A DNA stretch of 64,000 nt from CALBPI01 sp038531945 (lineage in GTDB: Bacteria > Pseudomonadota > Gammaproteobacteria > Steroidobacterales > Woeseiaceae): positions 124,001 through 188,000 of the forward strand of contig JBCBBH010000003.1 in assembly GCA_038531945.1 (NCBI GenBank), written 5' to 3'. Positions 44,002 to 52,403 of the stretch are shown here, piece after piece. Numbering within the stretch: position 1 is the stretch's first letter; every line of letters starts with the position of its first letter. Under the pieces are notes generated by a model that was not told where the DNA came from, ran no database searches, and worked only from the letters and a program-made list of their open reading frames with translations. The position numbers and the translations under genes are program-made.

Positions 44002-45383
44002 CGACTAACTCCTGATGGGCCGCGAAAACGGCTGTCCTCTCGAACCAAAACGCTTTGATCCGTGGCGTCGCGCAAAACAAAGGTAATGGTCTGGCCGCTA
44101 GCGACGGACTCATGCGGGGCATAGACGGCAACAGGCCATTTCGACGTCGTGTTTGCAGGGATCGAAATGGTCGTGCCGGTGCTGATGGCAATGCCGTTGA
44201 TTCCGGACACCTCGAGCACGTAGCTCTGCTCCTGATTGGTCTTGTTGATCACATGCAACAGGAATGTGTTTTCTATGCCTCGCAATCCGATGTCACGGTA
44301 AAGGGTGTTGCGGTCGCGAAGGACATCGACGATCACGTCGGGCTTGTTGATCAGTGAGTACAGGAACAGTGTGACCAGAGCACCGAGTACTGCCGTGTAA
44401 ATCAGTATTCGCGGTCGAATGATACGCGTTTTCTTTCCTTCGAGTGCATTCTCGGTCGTGTATCGGATCAGCCCGCGTTCATAGCCCATCTTGTCCATGA
44501 CCACATCGCAGGCGTCGACGCATGCGGCGCAGGCAATACACTCGTATTGAAGCCCCTCACGGATATCAATGCCGGTCGGGCAGACCTGCACACACAGCGT
44601 GCAATCGACACAATCACCCAATGCATCTTCACGAGGTTTTTTCCTGCTACGCCCGCCGCGCGGTTCACCGCGAGCGGCATCGTAAGTTACGACCAGCGTA
44701 TCCTTGTCGAACATCGCGCTCTGGAAGCGAGCATAGGGACACATGTATTTGCAGACCTGCTCTCGCATGAAACCGGCGTTGCCGTAGGTCGCGAAACCAT
44801 AGAACAGGACCCAGAAGGTCGCCCATCCACCGATGCTCAAATCGCCTATCTGCGCGGCGAGTTGTCTGGCCGGTACGAAGTACGCGACGAAACAGAATCC
44901 GGTGAACAGCGAAAGAACGATCCAGGCCGTTTGTTTCGCCGACTTGCGCCAGACCTTATTGAAGGTCCACGGAGCACGGTCGAGCTTCATACGCTGGTGA
45001 CGATCGCCTTCCAGCCAGCGTTCGATCAGCACGAATGCTTCTGTCCATACGGTTTGTGGGCAGGAATAACCGCACCAAAGCCGCCCTGCCAGTGCCGTAA
45101 AAAAGAACAGACTGACACCGGCGATCACCAGTAGTAGCGCCAGCAACAGAAAATCCTGGGGCCATAGGGTAAGAGAGAAGATGTAGAACTTGCGGGCGGG
45201 CAAATCGAAAAGAATCGCCTGACGACCGTCCCACTGCAGGAACGGACCGATGTAGAAAATGCCGAGCAACACCACCATCGCTAGTCGGCGCAACGATGTA
45301 TAGCGACCCTTTACCTGTCGCGGATAGATCTTCTCTTCACTTTGATACAGGCCCGTCGATGCCGACTTGACTGCCGTGTTCAT
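43998..45383 (-). CDS. ccoG: cbb3 oxidase accessory protein CcoG (FixG/RdxA), polyferredoxin
   Basis: Membrane protein of 461 residues with several helices at the N-terminus and two 4Fe-4S motifs in the centre: CVDCTLCVQVCP and CIACAACVDACD, preceded by CGYSCPQTVWTE. The C-terminal about 120 residues form an Ig-like periplasmic domain (IG_FixG type, NTTSKWPVAVY). CcoG is linked to copper reduction for cbb3 assembly. The ATG overlaps the stop of the small unknown gene by 4 bp. Confidence 0.96.
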   Translation of the reverse strand: MNTAVKSASTGLYQSEEKIYPRQVKGRYTSLRRLAMVVLLGIFYIGPFLQWDGRQAILFDLPARKFYIFSLTLWPQDFLLLALLLVIAGVSLFFFTALAGRLWCGYSCPQTVWTEAFVLIERWLEGDRHQRMKLDRAPWTFNKVWRKSAKQTAWIVLSLFTGFCFVAYFVPARQLAAQIGDLSIGGWATFWVLFYGFATYGNAGFMREQVCKYMCPYARFQSAMFDKDTLVVTYDAARGEPRGGRSRKKPREDALGDCVDCTLCVQVCPTGIDIREGLQYECIACAACVDACDVVMDKMGYERGLIRYTTENALEGKKTRIIRPRILIYTAVLGALVTLFLYSLINKPDVIVDVLRDRNTLYRDIGLRGIENTFLLHVINKTNQEQSYVLEVSGINGIAISTGTTISIPANTTSKWPVAVYAPHESVASGQTITFVLRDATDQSVLVREDSRFRGPSGVSR

Positions 45384-45679
45384 GATTCAGGCCGCGCTTG
45401 AGTTGTGCGAGACAGGCGCATCGCGAGAGTGGCAGAGGCCGCGCTACCCATCCAGAAAAAGAAAAACAACATGGCGTAGCCTTGTTCACGACTTTCGCCC
45501 AAGTTGATCGCTGAAGTCTCCAGGAGATCGACCGGATCGATCAGTCCGAAGAACAGAAGGCTCATGAGTGCGGCGACCAGGAATGAAATCCAGATCACGA
45601 TCGCAATTTTCTGGCGAGATTGCGGCCACTGTTTGGCACCAGGACCGCGTGCGACACCAGTGTGTTCACTTGTCGCCAT
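45380..45679 (-). CDS. Two-helix membrane protein of unknown function in the cco operon
   Basis: I do not recognise this protein. It has 99 residues from the ATG at 45679, which lies 14 bp inside the end of ccoP; ATGs at 45688 and 45730 are possible earlier starts. Two membrane helices (IVIWISFLVAALMSLLFFGL and GYAMLFFFFWMGSAASATLAM) flank a loop LETSAINLGESREQ. It occupies the place between ccoP and ccoG and is overlapped on both sides, so it is translated as part of the operon. A role in cbb3 assembly is likely from position only. Confidence 0.8.
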   Translation of the reverse strand: MATSEHTGVARGPGAKQWPQSRQKIAIVIWISFLVAALMSLLFFGLIDPVDLLETSAINLGESREQGYAMLFFFFWMGSAASATLAMRLSRTTQARPES

Positions 45680-46589
45680 AAGAACCATCGCCGTTTTCAG
45701 GCTCGCTCGTCGAAGATGACAGACTGACAACGTAGGCCGCGATCAATCGGGCGCGGTCTGCTCCCAGCAAGGCTTCGTGCGCTGGCATTTTTCCCTGCCG
45801 ACCTTCAACGATCGTCTGGCGTACGATTGTCGCGCTACTGCCATAGAGCCAGATGTCATCATTCAACCGCGGCGCGCCGAGAATGGTATTGCCTTCGCCA
45901 TTCGGGCCGTGGCAAGCCGAGCAGGTCGCCGTGTAGGTCGCATGTGTCGCGGAGGTTTTGTCGACGCCGGTCGACAGGTTTCGCACATAACTGACCATCG
46001 CATCAATCGCAGCATCGTCGCCGAGCGCAGCACCCATCGGCGGCATGATGCCGTTTCTGCCTTGCAGGATACTGCGTTGGATGTCCGCAAAGGTCTCGCC
46101 GTAAAGCCAGTCGGCGTCCGCCAGGTTCGGGAACCCAGCCGCACCATAGCCGAGTGAGCCGTGACACTGCGAGCAGTAATTCGAAAACAGGCTCTTGCCG
46201 GTGCTTAGTGCATGCGCGTCCTGCACGAGTTGAGCCGGTTCCATATCTCGGAATGCAGCAAAGATCTCTGCATAGCGTGCCTCCGCGGCTGAGATTTCCG
46301 AATCGTACTGTGCGTATTGCGACCAGGATGCTGTGCCGGCCACGTTTCCGAGACCCGGGTAAACCACGAGATAACCACCACTGAAGACCAGCGTGAGGAT
46401 GAACAGCCCCAGCCACCAGCGAGGCAGTGGCTCGTTGCGCTCGGTCAGTCCATCCCAGCTATGTCCGGTCGTCCGGTCTTCTTCGGTCGGTTCTGGCCCC
46501 TGGCGTCCTGACCATAGGATCAGCCAAAGGGTTGCGACGAACGTCACCACCGTGCCGATGATGACATACAGGCTCCAGGATGGGCTCAT
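45666..46589 (-). CDS. ccoP: cbb3 cytochrome c oxidase subunit CcoP (diheme cytochrome c)
   Basis: Membrane-anchored diheme subunit of 307 residues. The N-terminal domain has helices at about 7-27 and 58-78, the expected anchor for CcoP. Two heme-binding motifs are visible, CSQCHGS (about residue 135) and CSACHGP (about 225), each followed by a Met-containing ligand loop (NGIMPPMG; QGKMPAHEA). It passes electrons to CcoO and CcoN. The start overlaps ccoQ. Confidence 0.96.
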   Translation of the reverse strand: MSPSWSLYVIIGTVVTFVATLWLILWSGRQGPEPTEEDRTTGHSWDGLTERNEPLPRWWLGLFILTLVFSGGYLVVYPGLGNVAGTASWSQYAQYDSEISAAEARYAEIFAAFRDMEPAQLVQDAHALSTGKSLFSNYCSQCHGSLGYGAAGFPNLADADWLYGETFADIQRSILQGRNGIMPPMGAALGDDAAIDAMVSYVRNLSTGVDKTSATHATYTATCSACHGPNGEGNTILGAPRLNDDIWLYGSSATIVRQTIVEGRQGKMPAHEALLGADRARLIAAYVVSLSSSTSEPENGDGSYGDK

Positions 46590-46750
46590 GTTGATTCTCC
46601 AGTCGGCGGTTTAGGGTCGTCTTGTAATGGCATCTGTGCCGCCACGTCGAATTCGCTCTTGCGGCCGCGGCTGTATGCCCAGGCCGTGAGCAAAACGAAG
46701 AAGATGAAAACCATGGCAGTGATCAAGCCGCGAAGTACTCCGAGTTCCAT
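46586..46750 (-). CDS. ccoQ: cbb3 oxidase small subunit CcoQ
   Basis: 54-residue protein between ccoO and ccoP. One membrane helix (LITAMVFIFFVLLTAWAY) is followed by SRGRKSEFDVAAQMPLQDD, the conserved CcoQ pattern of basic, then acidic residues. The ATG starts two bases after the ccoO stop and the stop overlaps the ccoP start by 4 bp. Confidence 0.92.
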   Translation of the reverse strand: MELGVLRGLITAMVFIFFVLLTAWAYSRGRKSEFDVAAQMPLQDDPKPPTGEST

Positions 46751-46752
46751 AA

Positions 46753-47358
46753 TCATCGCGCTGATCTCGCGAGGCCGAGGCCTTGCAAATAGGCGACCAG
46801 AGCATCCATTTCGGTCTTGCCCGCCACTGCAGCCGAGGCGCCCTCGACATCGGCATCACTGTAGGGGTCTCCCAACATTTGCAACGCGCGGATTTTTCGC
46901 GCCACAAGGTCACCATCAACCATTGCCTCGTTAAGCCACGGATAGGCAGGCATATTCGACTCGGGAACCAACTCGGTCGGCTTGGTCAGGTGGATCACAT
47001 GCCACTCGTCGCTGTAACGACCGCCGACTCTGGCAAGGTCTGGTCCAGTGCGTTTGGAGCCGAACTGAAACGGACGATCGTAAACCGACTCACCGGCGAC
47101 GGAATACGGACCGTAACGTTCGGTCTCCGACCGAAAAGGTCGAATCTGCTGAGAGTGACAGCCATAGCACCCCTCGCGGACGTAGATGTCGCGTCCGGCT
47201 AGTTGCAGTGCCGGATACGGCTCAACGCCCTCGATAGGATCTGTGCCCGCGCCACTCGCCATCAGCGGCAGAATTTCGATTAATCCGCCGACCGAGATGA
47301 CAAGAATGACGAGTACGCTCATTAGCCGAACGTTCTTTTCCAGTGTTTCATGTTTCAT
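46753..47358 (-). CDS. ccoO: cbb3 cytochrome c oxidase subunit CcoO (monoheme cytochrome c)
   Basis: Subunit II of 201 residues, of normal length. An N-terminal helix (LMSVLVILVISVGGLIEIL) anchors it. The heme site is CYGCHSQQIRPF and the sixth ligand Met lies in PESNMPAYPWL. It receives electrons for CcoN. It is 10 bp downstream of ccoN. Confidence 0.97.
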   Translation of the reverse strand: MKHETLEKNVRLMSVLVILVISVGGLIEILPLMASGAGTDPIEGVEPYPALQLAGRDIYVREGCYGCHSQQIRPFRSETERYGPYSVAGESVYDRPFQFGSKRTGPDLARVGGRYSDEWHVIHLTKPTELVPESNMPAYPWLNEAMVDGDLVARKIRALQMLGDPYSDADVEGASAAVAGKTEMDALVAYLQGLGLARSAR

Positions 47359-47368
47359 CGTCGTCCCC

Positions 47369-48784
47369 TTATGCCGGCAGTGCCACTGGAGCCGGTTCCG
47401 GCGCCTTACGTGGGATCGTGCGGTACACGTTGTAGACCATAATCAGCATGCTCGCGAAGAAGATCAGTCCGCCCAGCAAACGGATGCCGTAATACGGGTA
47501 GGTGAACTTCAGCGATTCAATGAAGCTGTAGGTCAACGTGCCGTCGGTGTTTACCGCGCGCCACATTAAGCCCTGCGCGATGCCGGACACCCACATCGAT
47601 GCCGCGTACAACACGACGCCAATCGTCGCCATCCAGAAGTGCATATTGATCAGGCGCGTCGAGTACATCTTTTCGAGTCCGTATAACTTCGGAATCAGGC
47701 AGTACAGTGAGCCGATGGTCATCATGGCGACCCATCCCAGTGCGCCCGAGTGCACATGGCCGATTGTCCAGTCCGTGTAGTGCGAGAGCGCGTTGACGGT
47801 CTTGATCGACATCATCGGACCCTCGAACGTCGACATGCCGTAGAACGACAGTGACACGATCATGAACTTGAGAATCGGGTCGCTGCGCAGTTTGTCCCAG
47901 GCACCCGACAGCGTCATGATGCCGTTGATCATGCCGCCCCATGAGGGTGCGAGCAGGATGATCGAAAACACCATACCGAGCGATTGCGCCCAGTCCGGCA
48001 GTGATGTGTAGTGCAAATGATGTGGACCGGCCCACATGTAAATTGCGATCAACGCCCAGAAGTGAACCACGGACAAGCGATAGGAATAGATCGGTCGGCC
48101 CGCTTGCTTCGGAACGAAGTAGTACATCATTCCAAGAAAGCCGGCAGTCAGGAAAAAACCGACCGCATTGTGGCCATACCACCACTGCATCATCGCATCG
48201 ACGACACCGCTATAAATCGGATACGACTTCGTGAGCGACACCGGGATGGCAAGGTTGTTGAAGATGTGCAGAATCGCAACCGTCAGGATGAAAGCTGCAA
48301 AAAACCAGTTGGCGACGTACACGTGTTTGACTTTGCGTTGTGCGATCGTGCCGAAGAACACGACGGCGTAACTGATCCATACGATGGCGATCAGAAGGTC
48401 GATCGGCCATTCCAGTTCGGCATACTCTTTACCCTGCGTGATTCCCAGCGGTAACGTGATCGCCGCCAGCAGAATCACAACCTGCCAACCCCAGAACGTA
48501 AATCCGGCAAGCTTGTCGAACGCGAGTCGTGCGTGACATGTCCTTTGGACCACGTAGTACGAGGTTGCGAACAAGGCACTGCCGCCGAATGCGAAGATCA
48601 CGGCGTTGGTGTGCAGTGGTCGCAATCGGCTGTAGGTCAGGAACGGCAAGTCGAAGCTGAGCCATGGCCAGATCAGCTGTGCGGCAATTAAAACGCCCAC
48701 TAACATGCCGACAACGCCCCACAGCACAGTGGCCAGTGCGAATTGGCGCACCACAGTGTCGTTATAGGTTGCTGAATTTTGCAT
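47369..48784 (-). CDS. ccoN: cbb3 cytochrome c oxidase catalytic subunit CcoN
   Basis: Subunit I of 471 residues from the ATG at 48784 (MQNSATYND); a longer reading upstream runs through the promoter and FNR box and is unlikely. Twelve or so helices carry the heme/CuB histidines: LHTNAVIFAFGG, YGHNAVGFFL, WAGPHHLHYTSLPDWAQ and GHVHSGALGW. It reduces O2 at low oxygen tension. It is the first gene of an operon that extends through ccoO, Q, P, the unknown gene, G, fixH, I, S and the SafE-like gene. Confidence 0.97.
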   Translation of the reverse strand: MQNSATYNDTVVRQFALATVLWGVVGMLVGVLIAAQLIWPWLSFDLPFLTYSRLRPLHTNAVIFAFGGSALFATSYYVVQRTCHARLAFDKLAGFTFWGWQVVILLAAITLPLGITQGKEYAELEWPIDLLIAIVWISYAVVFFGTIAQRKVKHVYVANWFFAAFILTVAILHIFNNLAIPVSLTKSYPIYSGVVDAMMQWWYGHNAVGFFLTAGFLGMMYYFVPKQAGRPIYSYRLSVVHFWALIAIYMWAGPHHLHYTSLPDWAQSLGMVFSIILLAPSWGGMINGIMTLSGAWDKLRSDPILKFMIVSLSFYGMSTFEGPMMSIKTVNALSHYTDWTIGHVHSGALGWVAMMTIGSLYCLIPKLYGLEKMYSTRLINMHFWMATIGVVLYAASMWVSGIAQGLMWRAVNTDGTLTYSFIESLKFTYPYYGIRLLGGLIFFASMLIMVYNVYRTIPRKAPEPAPVALPA

Positions 48785-48874
48785 AGATCGATGTCCCGGT
48801 TGTTTTCGCAAACCATGCGCCGAGAGCCATTCCCGACATGTGTGAAATGCTAAGTTCGAAATCGGACCGTCAAA

Positions 48875-48888
48875 ATGACCTAGGTCAA
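48875..48888 (-). promoter_or_regulatory. FNR-type binding site between ccoN and the hemN-like gene
   Basis: On the minus strand the site reads TTGACCTAGGTCAT, near the FNR/ANR consensus TTGAT-N4-ATCAA. It lies about 90 bp before ccoN and about 65 bp before the divergent HemN-like gene, so it could serve both. An FNR-type regulator is encoded 1.5 kb away. Confidence 0.8.
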
Positions 48889-48953
48889 TTTCCAACCGTT
48901 TTCGACTTGTTAGAGTGCCGACTGATAATTCCCGGAATTGGGGTAGGACGAAT

Positions 48954-50309
48954 ATGGAAATGGTCACCGAAACATCGCCATTACGTTTGCGGCGACAGTT
49001 CGGCGTCGCAGCGCCGCCACTAGGGTTGTCAGCCGAGTTTGATCAGTTCGATCCGGCACGCGGAGCAGCCACATTCCGCGATGCGATGACCGAAGCGAAT
49101 GAGCAGTTGATCCCGGCGCGACTGGCGCTGACCGTGCAGCTGCCGTTTTGCGCTTCCTTGTGCTATCACTGCGCCCGCACCAAGAAAGTGACTCGCAATG
49201 CCCGGCTGATGTCGAACTACATGGATTCCATCTGCCACGAGATTCGCGAAAAAAGCGATCTGCTGGATGAGGACCGATTGGTGGATCAATTGTGGTTTGT
49301 GGGCGGTTCGCCGATGTATCTCGGCAACGCGGTATTGGGTCGAGTCATGGCAGAAATCGCTGAGAATTTCTCAATCTCCGGGTCTACTCGACGGTTCTTT
49401 TTTATCGAACTCGACGCGCGAACTTCGACGCCGCAGCACGTGGCGCAACTATCCATGCTCGGGATGAACGCCTTGCGGCTGTGGGTTCCCTCGATGTCCG
49501 CCTCTGTGCAAAAAACGATTAACCGCCAGCAGTCTACCGAGGCGTTGTCTTCGCTGGTCATGGCGGCGCGTCGCACAAGCTATCGCGACGTCACACTGGC
49601 GACGCGTATCGGATTGCCGATGCAGACGCTGGAGAGTCTTGAGGTCGATATTGACTGGTTCGGAGATCTCGCTCCGGACAACTTGATTGTGGAGCGCTAT
49701 CAGCACCGGCCTGGTCGCCACGCGGCGCAGCGACTGATCCCGCGCAAACTGTTGCCTGAAAACGAGCAAGTCGATGATATGGAACAGATGGTGCGCGAGC
49801 ATCTTGAGGTTGCCGGGTATCACCATTTGGGCCTCGGGCATTTCACACGCGAGGGTAGTGTGTTGTTTGACGCGAAACGGGATGGACATCTACAACGCGG
49901 CCTGATGGGTTACATGCCGGGAGCGGGTACGGATATGCTCGGATTCGGCGCCGGTGCGGTGTCGCGGCTCGAGGATCAGTTGTTCCGCGCACCGTCTGAC
50001 GTGGGGTCATACATGAGTAGCGTTACCAACGGCGCGCTCGGGATCGGATCCGGCGTAGCGCTAGACGATGCAGGCCGTCGGGCGAGTTTCATCGTGGAGC
50101 GCATCTTGTGCGACGGCGTCTGCCATGAAAAAGATTGGTCGGTTTGTTTTGACGAAGCGTTCGAGGGCTTTGTCGAGGCTCTGATGCCGCATATAGAGCC
50201 CATAATTTTGGACGGCATGCTGACACGTGACTCGCAAAGTTTGACACTCACAGCAAAGGGTCAGGAAAACCTCAAAGATATCGTGACTTGCTTCGAGAAA
50301 TCGTTGTAA
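48954..50309 (+). CDS. Divergent HemN-like radical SAM protein
   Basis: Radical SAM protein of 451 residues with the HemN (oxygen-independent coproporphyrinogen III oxidase) layout. Start chosen at 48954 after GGGGTAGGACG; 48915 is an alternative. The cluster motif CASLCYHC (CxxxCxxC) is intact and the HemN C-terminal domain is recognisable (GTDMLGFGAGAVS, TAKGQENLKDI). However, the SAM-binding GGGTPT of HemN reads VGGSPMYL, the IEVDPR motif reads IELDAR, and MGVQDF reads LWVPSM. So it could be an active but diverged HemN or a paralogue with another role. Placement near fnr and the cbb3 genes is normal for hemN. Confidence 0.82.
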   Translation: MEMVTETSPLRLRRQFGVAAPPLGLSAEFDQFDPARGAATFRDAMTEANEQLIPARLALTVQLPFCASLCYHCARTKKVTRNARLMSNYMDSICHEIREKSDLLDEDRLVDQLWFVGGSPMYLGNAVLGRVMAEIAENFSISGSTRRFFFIELDARTSTPQHVAQLSMLGMNALRLWVPSMSASVQKTINRQQSTEALSSLVMAARRTSYRDVTLATRIGLPMQTLESLEVDIDWFGDLAPDNLIVERYQHRPGRHAAQRLIPRKLLPENEQVDDMEQMVREHLEVAGYHHLGLGHFTREGSVLFDAKRDGHLQRGLMGYMPGAGTDMLGFGAGAVSRLEDQLFRAPSDVGSYMSSVTNGALGIGSGVALDDAGRRASFIVERILCDGVCHEKDWSVCFDEAFEGFVEALMPHIEPIILDGMLTRDSQSLTLTAKGQENLKDIVTCFEKSL

Positions 50310-50383
50310 ACAATTCTGCCTGAATAACACCGTTGACACACTTCCTCTGTTAACCTTGCGGGGCTAGCAGGCGAGGTGAGGTT

Positions 50384-51115
50384 ATGGGGACCAAATCGCC
50401 GGTTCTGCAGGGACAGGAAATCAATGCCAAGTGTAGCGGCTGTCAGGTCGGGCATTTTTGTCTTGCGGCGGGATCGGATTCAAAGACTCTGGAGCAACTC
50501 GACGGGATGCTTGTCGTCGACTCGTGCATCGCGAGTGGCGCACATGTGGCTCGTCGCGGTGATACATTTCGCGGCGTGCTGGCGGTGCGGCGGGGCTGCT
50601 TCAAGAGTTACCGCATCGATCGAGAGGGTCGCGAACAGGTCCGGCGCTTTCACTTCCCTGGTGAGCTAATTGGTCTCGATGCTGTCAGCGGCGGTGTTTA
50701 TCAGGACAATACCGTCGCGCTTCAAGACGGCGCAACGTGTGAGATCGACTATCAACAGTTGCTGAATCTGTCGCAATGCGCCAAGGGTCTGCAGCAGCAG
50801 CTCTTTCGCCTGTTTTCTGGTCAACTTGCCGAGACGCAACTGCACGCCGGAGAATTTTCGGCCGAAGAGCGCATCGCCGCTTTTGTCTGCAACATTTCCG
50901 AGCGCTTGTCCGCGCGCGGTTACGACTCGGACAAGTTTGAGTTGTCTATGTCGCGCAACGACATTGGCAACCACCTGGGTCTCGCGACAGAAACCGTGAG
51001 TCGGGTGTTCTCAAGGCTCCGATCAGCCGGTGTTCTGAACGTTCGGCGAAAGCACATCACGATCCTGGATAGAATGGCGCTGTTGCAGCTGGCAGAAGCG
51101 CTAACCGATCACTGA
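50384..51115 (+). CDS. fnr: FNR-type oxygen-responsive transcription factor
   Basis: Crp/Fnr-family regulator of 243 residues. The Fe-S ligand set is complete: Cys17, Cys20 and Cys26 in KCSGCQVGHFC and Cys119 in GATCEID, as in the Escherichia FNR. A cNMP-binding-like beta barrel and long dimer helix lead to a C-terminal winged helix (DIGNHLGLATETVSRVFSRL) whose recognition-helix residues E, S and R in ETVSRVF are those that read TTGAT sites. It probably senses O2 and controls the cbb3 operon from the FNR box at 48875. AGGTGAGG precedes the ATG. Confidence 0.96.
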   Translation: MGTKSPVLQGQEINAKCSGCQVGHFCLAAGSDSKTLEQLDGMLVVDSCIASGAHVARRGDTFRGVLAVRRGCFKSYRIDREGREQVRRFHFPGELIGLDAVSGGVYQDNTVALQDGATCEIDYQQLLNLSQCAKGLQQQLFRLFSGQLAETQLHAGEFSAEERIAAFVCNISERLSARGYDSDKFELSMSRNDIGNHLGLATETVSRVFSRLRSAGVLNVRRKHITILDRMALLQLAEALTDH

Positions 51116-51209
51116 CACCGCAGACTGACGCGGAAAAAATTCCATTTGAAGCGGTGACCTTCGTCGTCAGGGCGGATACCATGGCGGCGATCGTAGTGGA
51201 GTTTCTCTA

Positions 51210-52403
51210 ATGTTTGATGTTTCGCCGATGCCGGGAGATCCGATCCTGGCTTTGATGGCCGCCTACCGTGAAGACGATTCTCCCAATAAGGTGGATCTTG
51301 GCGTCGGTGTTTATCAAGACGACGATGGCAATACTCCGGTGCTGAGAGCGGTCGCGCATGCCGAACAGCGGTTGCTGGAGTCGCAGACGACCAAAAGCTA
51401 TGTCGGCATCGCCGGTTTCGAAGACTTCAACGGGCAGATGCAGGCCATGCTTTTCGGCGAACGCCATGCCGCTTTGGCCGACCGACGAGTGACGACGGTA
51501 CAAACCGCGGGTGGTTCTGGTGGCCTGCGGGTCGCGGGTGAGTTGATTGCGAGTTTACGGCCGGATGCCACGATCTGGGTGCCGACGCCGACCTGGGCAA
51601 ACCACACGCCGTTGCTAGGCTCGACGGGGCTGGAACTGAAGTCCGTTCGCTACTACGACACCGCGACAGGCGAGTTGGACGCCGACGGCCTGATTGAGGA
51701 TGTCGCCAATATTCCAGAGGGCGACGTGTTGTTGTTGCATGGATGCTGTCACAACCCAACCGGCGCCGACCTGACGCCGGAACTTTGGCAGGCATTGACT
51801 GAAATTTGCGTGCGCAACCGGCTTTTGCCTTTCGTCGACACGGCCTATCAAGGCTTTGCGGATGGGTTAGAGCAAGACGCGGCGGGTGTTCGTTACATGG
51901 CGGAGCACGTACCCGAGATGCTCGCAGTGAATTCCTGCTCTAAGAATTTCGGTTTGTACCGGGAACGAACTGGCGCATTGTGTGCTTTGGCGAGCTCGGA
52001 AACCGATGCGCGTGCGGTGCGCACGCATCTCATGAAAATTACACGCTCAATGATCTCGATGCCGCCAGATCATGGCGCGAGGATCGTTGCAACGATCCTC
52101 GGGGATGCGCAACTGAAGTCCGTCTGGTTGGATGAGCTCGGTGCGATGCGAGATCGTATGGCGCAGCAACGACGCGACTTCGTTTCGGCGCTTGAAGCCT
52201 ATGGACTCGCCGACCGGTTTGGTTTCGTGGCCAGGCAAACCGGCATGTTCTCGCTGCTCGGCATAGATCGTGAAGTTATCGACAGGCTTCGGGACGAATG
52301 GCATGTCTACATCGTCGGTTCAAGTCGTATAAACGTCGCGGGTCTGACGGCCAGTAAGGTGGCCTATATTGCCGAGGCTTTGGCGGCGACCATTGCGGCG
52401 TGA
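51210..52403 (+). CDS. Aromatic/aspartate aminotransferase (class I, AspC/TyrB type)
   Basis: PLP enzyme of 397 residues, full length for the family. The lysine that holds PLP is in NSCSKNFGLYRERTG. The N-terminal PGDPILALMAAYREDDSPNKVDLGVGVYQDD and the substrate-binding TAGGSGGLR and HGCCHNPTGADL motifs match AspC/TyrB. It interconverts aspartate or aromatic amino acids with the oxo-acids. I cannot separate the two substrates from sequence. Its 3' end overlaps the convergent REC-GGDEF-EAL gene by 40 bp. Confidence 0.94.
   Translation: MFDVSPMPGDPILALMAAYREDDSPNKVDLGVGVYQDDDGNTPVLRAVAHAEQRLLESQTTKSYVGIAGFEDFNGQMQAMLFGERHAALADRRVTTVQTAGGSGGLRVAGELIASLRPDATIWVPTPTWANHTPLLGSTGLELKSVRYYDTATGELDADGLIEDVANIPEGDVLLLHGCCHNPTGADLTPELWQALTEICVRNRLLPFVDTAYQGFADGLEQDAAGVRYMAEHVPEMLAVNSCSKNFGLYRERTGALCALASSETDARAVRTHLMKITRSMISMPPDHGARIVATILGDAQLKSVWLDELGAMRDRMAQQRRDFVSALEAYGLADRFGFVARQTGMFSLLGIDREVIDRLRDEWHVYIVGSSRINVAGLTASKVAYIAEALAATIAA

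Noticed and set aside
48785..48967. Extended ccoN start
   Set aside because: It would cover the FNR box and promoter; the ATG at 48784 starts the conserved N-terminus.
50333..50360. TTGACA-like -35 element before fnr
   Set aside because: No acceptable -10 element at 16-18 bp; not reported as a promoter.
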